Shown piece by piece: positions 1 through 11,400 of a DNA stretch of 64,000 nucleotides. The stretch's first letter is position 1, and each line of letters begins with the position of its first letter. Source of the DNA: Terebella lapidaria. Lineage: Eukaryota > Annelida > Polychaeta > Terebellida > Terebellidae. A program made the translations under genes and the position numbers. The notes under the pieces were generated by a model, which was not told the origin of the DNA, did not search any database, and saw nothing but the letters and a program-made list of their open reading frames with translations. The DNA is taken from NCBI GenBank assembly GCA_949152475.1, contig OX424557.1:25729462-25793461 (forward strand). Reading direction: 5' to 3'.

Positions 1-183
1 GGTGTGCGTAGTCGTTTCCAGGTCTCCATCAGTCCCATGAATTGGTTCCTGGCATGTTCTCACATCGTAATCTGCTGACAGTGTGACTTGGGAGCAATGC
101 AGGGGAATAATGCGAAACAGAACAGTGCCAAACTGACTGTCAGTTTATTTTTAGAGAATGATTGGCAAATAGGAACAACTCTC

Positions 184-342
184 GAATGTAAGTATCAATC
201 TATTACCACCAATAGTCAGATTTTGATGATACCAAAAACAAACGTAAAATAGAACATTTTGGAATAAAAACAAAGCCCGACCAAATAGTTCATCCAAAGA
301 CACACTGGCGTCATCAGGGGCAGACAGTGTGTTAAATGTAGT
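184..342. repeat. Direct repeat, copy 1 (about 159 bp)
   Basis: This segment recurs almost unchanged 362 bp downstream at 546-704, and as a more diverged third copy near 51140-51315. All three end in the phrase CATCAGGGGCAGACAGTGTG. The minus-strand ORFs through the copies are by-products of the duplication and show no recognisable domain. Confidence 0.85.
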
Positions 343-545
343 TGTTTCTACTGTACACCTAATGGAATTAGTATACAATTGCCCAACAACCTATGAAAAT
401 AATTTAAAAATCTGAAGCAAACCCCATGGAATAGATATATGACAAGTACATAAGTACCTAATCACAAGCCCGAAGGCTACTGAATTGATGGTATCCTCGG
501 GGACAGATTTAACGTCCGCCAGCAGTGACACCGACTCAGTGGTAT

Positions 546-704
546 GAATGTAAGTATCAATCTATTACCACCAATAGTCAGATTTTGATGATACCAAAAA
601 CAAACGTAAAATAGAACATTTTGGAATAAAAACAAAGCCCGACCAAATAGTTTATCCAAAGACACACTGGCGTCATCAGGGGCAGACAGTGTGTTAAATG
701 TAGT
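546..704. repeat. Direct repeat, copy 2 (about 159 bp)
   Basis: Second copy of the segment at 184-342, nearly identical, with the same orientation and an offset of 362 bp. The near identity suggests a recent local duplication. Confidence 0.85.
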
Positions 705-1480
705 ATAATGTTTGCTCTGGAAAGCACCTGAATAATAGCCTAGAACAAAGTTTGTGATCAAACGGAATCATTTCAAACAAATGGAGCTGTCTGGGTGTAT
801 CGAGGCGATGGAGCTGTCTGGGTGTATCAACGCGATGGTTCGGATGTGTAACGATTCATCGTATACATATGCATGGAAGCAAGATAATATATCTGACAAA
901 ATGGACCAAGACCAAATGAAATTGTATTCCTGATATAACTAAAACATGCGACAGCAACACCACTAGCCTGGAGGCATTTTACTAGATTAAATCCCATGTC
1001 AGACAAAATAATAACATAACAATCATTATCAACCAACAAAAAGTGTTTGGGTAGAGAAGATATGGTCCCAGTGTCAGAATCTCAGGACAGAGTATTCATC
1101 ATAATATAATCAAAACCACTTGCCAAGAGTTATTGTTCAAATTGAGTAATACCAAACTATTATTCATCCCCCAAGTAATAACAATTGCTCGTCCCATGCA
1201 GATCGTCAACTTGCTCGTCAAGTTGCAACACATGCGTAATCATTGTGAAACTTATAATCCCAATGTCATTAACATGACCAAAATATACAATTTTTGCCAT
1301 TACTTAACAACAACTTGAACCTAGAGAGCATATCTTATACCATGTAGTCTATAATGAAACCTTAAGTTACAACCTTAAGATACAACCATATGTTTCCTTG
1401 CAAAAGGAAGTGTGAATGACACGAATTGTTCGGCCAGTTAATAGAAGATAGAACATCATGCGCTGTACACACACATATAT
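705..1480. other. Stretch without recognised feature
   Basis: AT-rich sequence with only short, unsupported ORFs. A short CA/TA microsatellite occurs near 1470-1490 (CACACACATATATATATATAG). Confidence 0.5.
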
Positions 1481-1484
1481 ATAT

Positions 1485-1760
1485 ATAGACGAGCGAGGTC
1501 GATTGATTTCGTCGAAACCTTCGAACGCCACAAAGTCAGGGCGATTGCGAACATCTGGGATGATTCAAGGTGTGTAACGCTTTGGATGTCTTCACCAGCT
1601 AGCTGATCTGGGCTGTTCTTCAGAACGCTCGGCCTTCAGACGGTTTTCTGACGCATTTGAAATAGTTTCAGACATGCTTAAAACAGTTTTGAAGCATCCA
1701 AATTATTTCAGGCGTTGACAGACGCCAAATAGTTTAAGACTCGTCTAAAACATTTCTGAT
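1485..1760. repeat. Tandem-unit block with degenerate GACGCATC-type repeats
   Basis: The left part (1485-1640) is matched at about 51800-51960 and 61605-61730. The right part contains degenerate repeats of the type TTTCAGACGCATC and relatives. The same repeat type occurs at about 17225-17335 and, much expanded, at 58260-58670. No coding signal. Confidence 0.6.
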
Positions 1761-1839
1761 GCATCTGAAACACTTCTGTTGCATGCACATCGAAAATAAT
1801 TCATGCTTGAGACGCACCTTATAGTAACTGTTTCAGATG

Positions 1840-2090
1840 TCGTTCATGACATTCGATCCATGTTTCGTTGATATATCCCAGTCTTAATTGTTCTGAAACG
1901 CTTCAAGTCAGCACGCTGACTGCGTTAATAAACTCTTGCTCCAACGGCCTCTTTGGTGTTTATTAAATGACGGAAATAATTATTGCCCGACTCACGAATG
2001 ACGTAGATGCATCATTTGCCATGTGTTGTACATTGCCTTTGCTCTACGGAAATTGAATATCAGGAGTTGTAACGACATACAGAAGCCCAG
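1840..2090. repeat. Tandem-unit landmark block, copy 1
   Basis: Matches 17335-17600, 53040-53310 and 62915-63240 in the same orientation. Shared phrases include GATGCATCATTTGCCA and CCCTTGCTCTACGGAAATT. These four copies are the clearest proof of the tandem organisation. Reading frames are not conserved between copies, so I do not call a gene. Confidence 0.75.
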
Positions 2091-3199
2091 TCTAATATTG
2101 CACACTCGAGTTGCTTCTGCTCTGATGCACAATCCGCTTTCCCTACTCCATTTTGTGGAAGACTACCATGACGAATGTCCCACGTTAGGGTAATTTGGGA
2201 AGTCAGTGCGTTACGTCAGTGATAATAGGATTAGTTTCTATGTTGTAGGTTTGACTGTCACATATTTCAGAGACAATTGCCCAAATGTGGCGTCGTACCA
2301 CAACAGTAATTCATTCAAATTACCTGCTGAACATGCTGGTCAACAGAAATGACTCGTATATAGAATCAGATGTGGTGTATTTTGTGATTAGGTTATCATT
2401 CGAAAATTTTCCATTTCTGTTGTGGAACTGTGGTACTATCATGAATATATCGTCAACTACACAAAAAGATGAATGTGATATATTTCGCAATATTTCCGTG
2501 CAATAATGCTCAATGTGTACTCAATATTTTGTGCACACAAAACATGGTAACTGTGTTGCAAACAAATGTTTCGATAAAATAAACAACTTCCCTAGTGTTT
2601 TCATGGCAATAGTCCTCCAGAACATGTAAGATCCATATTGGATTGCTAATTGTTACCCATTGCTCCACCCATTTGCATACGTTTCGGATCATCTTAGTCA
2701 AAATGCTAGTTATCCATTTCTCATAAGATATTATGACGTTCTCTTTCTGGGTTTGCATGTTTGTGACGTTGATATATTGCTTGATTTGGTCTCAGATCCA
2801 TCAGGAGTGATTATGTTTTGTTCATTTGATCCATATATTTGTTTGATACTGTATTTAATTAAATGTCTGAGTGCCTGATTATCCACGGTTGTCGACCGAC
2901 CTTCCTCCATATCAGATGACACACTTTTGACTGGTATACACAAGTACATGGTCTGTGATACTGAGACTGGACACTGGGATGAATCTCGTAATCTAAATTT
3001 ACAAATATCAGATATTTATGTTGTCTATCACGAGACACTGCTTTGAAGATATGATATATACACTGGAATTCGACATTACTTTAGCTTATTATAATAAAGA
3101 AGGATGAATAGTTTCGATCGTTTGCCTGAGTGTGACACTAAAAATCTGTGATCGATATCCGTGCACTGTGTAACCATTTGATCAATGTGCTTTATGCTC

Positions 3200-5990
3200 G
3201 ATAGACCAAATGTGTTTTGCTTCAAAGAAAACCTACAGAGACTATAACAATTAGCAAGGGAAATATGCTTGTTTTATGGTCGCGTCCGACTGAACGTACT
3301 GGACGCACAACAGACCATACACGTATACAGCACATTTCCTTGACAAACTGCTTATATATTGTAAGCCATCTTCGTTTTGCATTGCATTTTTATTACTCTC
3401 ATAACCATAATTAAACGCCCATAGTGCCCGTTGACCAGTCGATGAATCAAGTTTTACACATGCATGCCAAAGGCTATGGTTTCGAAGTTCTAACGGCCCT
3501 TCTACGGTCTTTAATAAAGTCAGAGATGTATTATGGTCCAGGGTCAAATATTCCACTATTCTATAGTGATCCTTTGTGCTCTGTCTCTTTGGTAAGACCA
3601 ACAAAATAGTTTGAGTCGAGGAGTACATATATTCTAGCAAAAAGTCTCCTAATCATATCTTGAACTTTGCTTGTATGTGAAGATTACTACAACACACAAG
3701 ATTGGTCTCCTAATATTAATTCAAACTAGCTTCATGATCGGTACAATCCGTCAATTTTCTACATTAACTGCACGGTGAGTCTCGCATTTCGTTGTCGAGG
3801 CACATCGTGCAACAGCGCCAACGTTGACAGTTATTCCATATCCGCATTGTCCTGTCCTGAACCCCACACACAGTCCAAAATTGATGATAGGACGGGGCGA
3901 ACTCCTCCCTGGCGACAGTGGAGAAAAGGTGGCACACAATCATCAGGCGTGTGGGTCGTGGGGTTAGCGACTTCAACAGTATCAAATTTCTCTCGTCTCA
4001 TCGTTTCCGCCATATTTCCATGTCTATTCTCTTATTGTCGTTCGGCAGTTTGATACATAACAGGGTTTCCTTCACGTTTGTGGATCGGACCAGACACAAA
4101 TTCAGTGCATATATGCCTGGTACCATTGCGTTGTTTAGTATTTGATACTGACATAAGTTTAATTTGGTGTTTGATACTGACATTCCATAAGTTCAATGAC
4201 AAATTGATAGGACAACTCTTTCATCATTTGATAAATTTTGCTCACGACGTCCTGGCATGCTATTTGTCCTGGCATGGGACATCACACTCGTTTACATTAT
4301 CAATCAATATCCAGGATGATCTATGTATGGCCAATTTTGCCCAAATTATGTGTGCTGTATTGGATAGATATCCGTAGCGTGAAGGTGTGTCCTTGGCCAC
4401 ACTGGCAGAAGGAAGCACAGTGAATGTTTTGAACGTAACATGTGATTTTTGGCGCGTAACATCACCGGGTATTATAGTGCACTCGTTGATACCACGAAGC
4501 AGCCACAAAAGAACGGGATATAAAACACTGCAACAGACAGGCAATATTTGATGCAGCATCAGTTACCTACCTGGTGTTTTATTTATATGGCTGCACAGTA
4601 TGAGATTTTTTTTGCATCTCGAACAAGTATATGAAAGTTAGTTTTATAAATTAATTGACATAAAACATTACTTGTCAGTTATTATACGTGCAATTCATAT
4701 TTGCTCGTCTGTATAGAAACTAAGCTTCATACTATCAAAAACTTTATCATTTAGGGTAACTATATTTTATAGCTTAGCATTTGTGTAATATTATATCATG
4801 ACAGGTTTATTGCTAACTATAATTAACCAAGTTCGGTTGTAACAAAATACAATAATGTGATGAAAATGATTGCTGTTCGCTATATCAGATTAACAAACCA
4901 GCTAATCTCCCAACGCAACAAGGGGCTTTGTGACAGAGTGTCGGACAAATCCATAGAGTGCCCATCTATGTCAAAGACAATTTGGTCGCTCGTGTTTCCC
5001 TCTCCACCACGTATCAAATACAATGCCAATTGTGGCGTGAAAACACATGGGGTCGATGCAGCAGGAAGGAGCACCATCTAAGCGGACGCCGGACCATTGA
5101 TGTGGACCTTACACTGGATGTTTGTCCATTAGTGGGAACAAATTTCTCATCCTTCGCCACAGTCCTTTCAATACCTGAATGAGACGTAGGAACATAATTA
5201 CCAGCCTTGAATACTTATGGATTCCATAGCTGTTTGTGTTTTTGGAAGTATCCAGGTTTCGTGGGATCTATTCACCCTGCAGTAGCACATGGTTTGATGA
5301 CAGTATAAATATGCAGTGGTGCAAAGTAGTCCATACATTATCCACAAACAATATTACCCACTAAAACTACTCCACAACCAATGTCCATTGAATTTGCTTG
5401 TCACTACTAAAAACATATTTGAGACACTTCTTTGTATTCAGGCATTTTGGATGTCTTCGTATTTTTTGTTCACTGGTACTGCAAACTGGGAGTGAGAAGG
5501 CTTCAATGTGCACTCTTTCGCTTATAAATATTTTGTCAGCTGTGAAATTAAAGCTGATAACTAGTGGTAACTGAATTGGCAATCGGGTGACAGAGCAGGT
5601 GGTCAATATTGCTATTGGTGGCCTTGGTTTTTTGCACAGCATGTCTGTGGCAAATACATATGTAGTCGCCCTGAAGAAACAACAAACACAGGCTTATAAT
5701 GATGATCTCTCACAATGAAAGAGCATCGTAATGAATACATGGGACTCTTATTAGCGAACAAACCCCAACTTCCTGTAAGGAAATTGTTGGACATTTTTAG
5801 GCAATCACAGGCCAATATTACACATATATTTTGGGGTTTCATAACGTTCCATCAACTTGTCGACTAAGCTGATTCGCTTAGTGGAAAGTCGCACCAATCA
5901 CAGGTACCATGTTCTTTGTGGGTTGTATGATAAGGTCTCTTGGTACATGTTGATGTCATGGAATATTATTGAACAAGACATACAACATAA
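3200..5990. repeat. Long homologous block of unit 1, paralogous to 18955-21840
   Basis: Nearly 2.8 kb aligns by eye with 18955-21840, with small indels and scattered substitutions. Parts recur again in unit 3 (about 54060-54340 and 56020-56500). Several open frames are shared (for example minus-strand 4260-4559 and 20023-20376, and 4880-5077 and 20736-20933). The differences between copies are mainly amino-acid-changing, so the block looks like non-coding DNA under little protein constraint. Confidence 0.7.
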
Positions 5991-5997
5991 ATGTACC

Positions 5998-6095
5998 GTA
6001 TTGACGCGCATAGAGGCGCATGCTGTGACATGCTGTCTCTACCCGGATATAGGCGCATGCTCACTTATAGGCGCATGCGCCTCTATTGACTGTGG
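5998..6095. repeat. Short repeats of GGCGCATGC
   Basis: Several copies of AGGCGCATGC or ATAGGCGCATGC within 100 bp, including the perfect 12-bp palindrome GGCGCATGCGCC. No function can be assigned. Confidence 0.6.
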
Positions 6096-6308
6096 GGGAG
6101 TCTCCGGTTTTTCAATTGAAGTCATTGTAGATACTATTATATGGTTTTATTCCTGTTCAGATCAAGCTATTGTGGACAATTGGTGATAAAATAGATGTTC
6201 GCATTGATTGGAAATTGATAACAGCGACATGTAATCGAGTATGTTGAGCCAGTATTACAATCGCATTCTCATGCCTATGAAAAAGTAGCTTCGGTAGTTT
6301 CCGTAATC

Positions 6309-6646
6309 GTGACGTCAGTTGAGGCAAATTGTGTTTTGATGGCTGGCCAAAAACGTAATATACGTAAATTGGGCGGACAGCTCAAAGATGGAAATCCGCT
6401 CCAAAATGCATGAGATTAAAAAAACACGTCAAAACGAGCAAATATTGGACATCCTGCAGTTCAGCAAACCTCCGTTCCAAGTGAATAAATTGTACTCATT
6501 CTAAATATCAAGACAAGAATTGCCATAATGCCGCCATCTCACCCGTTCATTTGAATTGTCAAACATGCAGCAAGAGAAAGAAAATGCGATATGCAGCTAA
6601 CGTTGCTGGCTATGTGCAGTTTCAGTTCTGCCTCAACTGACGTCAC
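6309..6646. mobile_element. Small inverted-repeat element (MITE-like) with TGACGTCA ends
   Basis: The 18-bp sequence GTGACGTCAGTTGAGGCA at 6309-6326 is repeated exactly in inverted orientation at 6629-6646. The 338-bp interval has no ORF. CGTAATC occurs immediately left of the left repeat and again at about 6670-6676, which could be a target duplication if the right end lies further out. The exact termini are therefore unresolved. TGACGTCA is the consensus palindrome for CREB/ATF factors, but a regulatory role is only a possibility. Confidence 0.55.
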
Positions 6647-6893
6647 CCACCACGTGACCCGTACTAAAATCGTAATCAAACTCTTCGACAATTCATGGAA
6701 GGATTCATGCCTATTTGATTAAATATCTCGAAAGCTATTGATTGTATTTGTAAAATTCGTTCAAATTCATTGAAAAATATTAATAATAGACTGAATGAAA
6801 AGCACTTTCATCTTCATGCTACTGGGTCTTTAAAATATGTCAAATACCCTTGTCAAATCAACAATATGTCAATTTCTCAATCCCCCTATCTGC

Positions 6894-6900
6894 GCTGAAG
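6894..6900 (+). other. Left target-site duplication of P-like element
   Basis: GCTGAAG directly precedes the left terminal inverted repeat and is repeated after the right one. Confidence 0.85.
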
Positions 6901-6927
6901 CAGAGAAGATAAAACCGAGAAATCCCA
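6901..6927 (+). repeat. Left terminal inverted repeat of P-like element
   Basis: 27 bp starting CAGAGAAGATAAAACC, perfectly matching the reverse complement of 13636-13662. This is the 3' side of the transposase gene. Confidence 0.93.
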
Positions 6928-8436
6928 AACAGCCAATGACATTTTGAATTTCCAGGACGGTGGCGCCTCTAGCGAACGTGTGTGCCTGTTTGTATTCTTC
7001 GTTGATGATGATCAGTAGTATGTGCTATTTTTGTGTTCTACATTAAAAACATATTGTTATAATCTCCACAATAGATAGCTTGTGAATAGGAACGTATAGG
7101 CCTACATTATCCCTATACTCGGATTTTTCTAACTCGTTTACACGTACTGTTTTTCCCTTATATTTTTGTGATGCTAAACGCTATCGTTCTATAACTTGGC
7201 ATACTTCACCTGGCAGTCAAACGGCAATTTTCTACCAAAATTTCAGACAGCTATCGCGAAAATTGAAAAAGTTGGCAATCTACCCCAATGTTAAAATTAG
7301 CCCTTATTTAATTTCTGGGCCTGCACACAATTTTTTGCATTTGCTCGGTTTTGTAGCTGAGTAATGTTTCAAAATCAACAAGTGTGTGTAGAATACATCC
7401 CAGTGTATCTTCTGGTTCAAAGTTATAAGAATATTTTGAATCCTGATGGATGTAAACAGGACCAATTCCCGAACATGCTCAGATTCTCGAGATCCCGTTT
7501 TGGGTCGAAATTTAACATTGAGGTAGATTGCCAACTTTTTGAAGCCATTGCAGCTCTACTTGATGATTTATGTTTTAGTGTATATATGTTGATGTGATCT
7601 TGAAATTAATTTCAAATGCTAGTGATAAAATGATCTTAATAATATGGCCACCTGAAGCACTCATTTGGCACCAAGGTTGTGGAATTTTTGCTTGAATTTT
7701 ATTAAATAGAAAATATACTCGTTTTCTGTAATCTATGTGTATATGTAGATAAATTAGAGTATATAACCATTGTATTTGCTGTCAGAGCAAGCAACTGTGA
7801 GCAAGTAACTGTGAAACTAAACTGTTTGAATGCAGCATTTTAAAATAAAAACATGTTTATTTCATCGACATGTTATTTTTTGTGAACAACAAACAATATC
7901 TGTGCATGTGCTTACAATGTATAAGAATCAAGAGCTAATCCACATAAAACATGTAAATAATTAGTAGTTGATATTGCCATTTCATGATATGCCTTCAAAA
8001 TATGCAAAGACAAGCTATTATCAAGACAAATGACCAGAGGCAGAGCGAATAAATCAGCAAATAAAAAACAAATAATTTATCACAAAAATAATTCAAACAT
8101 TTAAAGCCCTAGATAAAACAAATAACTTTACAATTTATTCATTTACAGTTCAGCGGCTGGGTCATAGAACATGATAGAACAGTAAATTGATTTTAGACAT
8201 TTAAAGTATCAGAAAACAGGACTGAACAAATATGATACCAATGAATAGATTTACAAAGACACAGTAAACATGATAAAATGAATGAAGTCTTCAGTGATCA
8301 TTCAATTGACAAATATACCATACATGTAACCTGTAATTAATCAATGAATTATTCAAGAATTGTTAGACATCAATATCATTGTCAAATAAATTTCCTCCCA
8401 AACCAATTCAATTAACGATACACCAGTTCAACATCC
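6928..8436. other. 3' non-coding part of the P-like element
   Basis: About 1.5 kb between the left TIR and the transposase stop codon. It contains the left subterminal repeat and an internal inverted repeat (7266-7300 with 7512-7546). Part of it (about 7120-7300) is similar in inverted orientation to 39525-39700. No supportable ORF is present. On the minus strand an AATAAA occurs at 8134-8139, about 300 nt past the stop codon, and is a candidate polyadenylation signal. Confidence 0.6.
6963..6996 (+). repeat. Left subterminal inverted repeat
   Basis: About 34 bp containing GTGTGCCTGTTT. It resembles the reverse complement of 13547-13580. Subterminal repeats occur in P elements, where transposase binds internally to the TIRs. 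A binding role here is inference. Confidence 0.7.
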
Positions 8437-11400
8437 TTATTTATGCTTCAAGATTTGCAGTTTCTTGCTCACTGCACCACTACTGCGCTTCAAAAGCTTC
8501 CTGGTCTCAAACTTGAGATAATAGAACAGCCTGCATTTCACATAACAGTGCATGATGGCTAAGGCAAGATGATCGTCTTTGTGAATTTTGCAGACTTTCA
8601 AAATCCTGATGGGTAGAGCTGATCGGATTGCATCCAGTAGTTTTGCCAGAATTCCTTCACAGACCAAATATTTTGCAATATTCCTCTGGAACAGAGACTC
8701 CACACGTTTTAGAAACCGCAGCAGTGTTGATGAGGGTACAAAGAGTGATCCAAAAGCAGAGCTTGCAGAGTGACTATGAGCTTTGTAGTGGATGAACAAG
8801 TTCTCCTCAGACACAACTGATCCCGATATCTCAGTCAACATGTTAAGACAAACACTGCAAGTGTCCTTCACCTTAAGTTTCCGGATGATGTACCCACCAA
8901 CATAGGCTACCACGTTCGTGACTGTTGTGCTCATCTCGAAGTCACCGGTGCTTTCAGTGACAAGATTTTCCGGCTCAGGGATACTCTTGGACTGTTGGGA
9001 AGGGGATGGGTTATCATCCGTCCTCGGGCGTTTGGCTTCGGTTGTGACATCTGATGTTTCTACCATCCTCTTACGTTTCCGTGACTTTGAAGCTGAGCTT
9101 AGGTCGTAGAGAGAAGAGAGCAACACATCATCCCCATCATCTCGGCAATTGGCTGATGGGACACTAGTCATCAGCATGCGGGTCGCTAGCGCCCTGTATG
9201 CAAACTTGAACTCTCTCACTGAAGGGTTGACTCTATGGCCGCCCTTAGCCCTCACTTGGGAAAAGAAATTTTCCAGGCAGTCTTGGTTTATTCGTCCAGT
9301 CAGTAAGTAGGAGAAGATGCCATTCTGTACTAAATCTGTGATTAGCATTTCAACTGCATTCAGATTCAGTTGAAGAGCCAGGAAGCATGGGGGTTGTGAT
9401 TGCTTCTTGTGTGTCTTCCAGTTCTTCGCCTGTTCCTTGAACTTGCTGATCTTCTGCAGGTCTTCAGAATCTCCCTTCAGAGGTTTTGTGCCTTTCTGGA
9501 AGCCACGCACATTCAGGAAGTCGAACAAGTCATTAACTGCCTTGAGGAAGTTTGCCGTCTCTGCAGCACTTGCAGTCAATTTCCCGAGAGCCACTAGGGT
9601 ATGCATGCCAGCAAACACTGTTCGCGAGCATACCTGAGCAGCAAGGCTCACCTACCAAAAATGTGAAAATACATATATTTACATGGTCATATTCGTCAGA
9701 AAATAATCAGGTATTCATAATATTCAGCCACATACTGCAAAATACTGTGTGCTATTCAAATACTGATGACATGTATTTTACCAATTTATACATATGAAGC
9801 AGAAAAAAATTACAACAATGAAACATACTCTCATTTTTGAGAATGGAGGAAGGAAAATGTGCGCATTCGTTAGTTTGGGTGCCAGTCTAACAGGGAGCTC
9901 CTTGTCATAGTGGTAGAACAACTGAACATCAGACCATGATGCCACCTAAAAAACAAGACACAGGAAAATTTTGTGTAAAACTATGTTGTAAAAATAGTTT
10001 GTAACAGCCAACATGAACCACTGGAATTTTTCATCTGAACATTAAAAATATTCACACGATATAACCCAATTCATATATCTGTAACACATGCTTAATGGTA
10101 TATCGCTATTTTTTAACATACACATGTGAATAACTTACCTCTATATCTTAACTAACTTGTATAGAAACCATCTGCAATACAACAAGAAACAAAACATTTC
10201 AGAACATAACTTGACTAGAATGCTATCTGCTAGCCTTACACAATGAAGGCTGAGGCCATAGCTTAATCAGATACAGTCAACAACTGGCTGTATCAGCTTC
10301 TGTAGTTTTTTTTTATTACCTTGCCATCTTCGTACTGTATATCTTGATTTCTCAGAGTATTCCTGATGAGAATATGTGGTGTGTCGTGCAAGGCATATAT
10401 CTTCTTGTCTTCAAACTAATAAACAATATACAATCATATGTTATTATTTGTAGTTCTTTTTGAACTGTTCTGTTTTTCTCATTCATACAAGTACAATATA
10501 TATCAGCAATCAGCAGATCAGTGACATATATGGAATTATTACCTCAAAGAACGGCTTTTCAACCTGGATCCCCATCAGTCTGTATAGGGACCTGTTGCAG
10601 CTTCCTTGGTCACAAACAGTGGCGATCGGAGTGAGCCCAATCTTGAATAGAGACTCCAAGGCTCTTATCAGTATCCAGTGTAACTCAGAGGCAGACGCAG
10701 CATTTTCACTGAAGAAAAACAGCAGAGACTGTTTCCACTTTCCTAGAATAAAATGTTCAAACAAATGTTATGTATACTGCACTGAACAGTTGCTTTCCAT
10801 GCAAGACAAAGCAAACAAGACATGACGGCACTTGAGGCCGTGGGGCATTTTGTTATCCATGTATTACATGTAATAGAACTTGTAGGTAGGAACATGTAGG
10901 TAATGCCTAAACTCATTGTATCTCAGACAGTTATCATATATTTAAATGCCAACCTGAAAGTCCACGGATCATGAACACCAAAGCATGGTTGGCTGCCTTA
11001 GGTTTTCTCTCCTTAAGATGCACAAAGCCTTCGATCTCATCCTTTCGCGGGTTGTAACGGAGCTCCTTCTTCAAACTCATTTCATCGAAGGTCAGTACAC
11101 AAAACTTTGACATATCATTCATCCGGTCGACCTTGATCTTGAGCAGATTCATCATATCGGAGCTGATTCCAGGAGTCATGGGGAAGCCACTCACATACCT
11201 GTTAAAATCGAAACAGGAATCAAAATTGTGAGCAAATGGGAAAACACACACATTATACATTTTCTGTTCACAATACTATACGTTGGAAAATTATAACATC
11301 TAAATCAATATAAACCAGAACGCTACTCTATCTATGCTACTTTAAGATATGAACATTTATTAAATTTACATGTATAATGTATTGCAAATTCTGCACAGAA

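Noticed and set aside
3251..3640. 129-codon minus-strand ORF with a counterpart near 19000-19260
   Set aside because: The unit 2 counterpart has in-frame stops and length-changing indels, so the open frame in unit 1 is probably chance.
4260..4559. Minus-strand ORF similar to 20023-20376
   Set aside because: Open in two units, but the differences fall mainly in first and second codon positions and there are out-of-frame indels. No domain or signal peptide is convincing.
4880..5077. Minus-strand ORF shared with 20736-20933 and 56130-56300 (RGGEGNTSD block), a possible conserved exon
   Set aside because: Comparing units 1 and 2 codon by codon I count about nine replacement and two silent differences. 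The unit 3 copy has stops and a frameshift. This is the pattern of unconstrained DNA.
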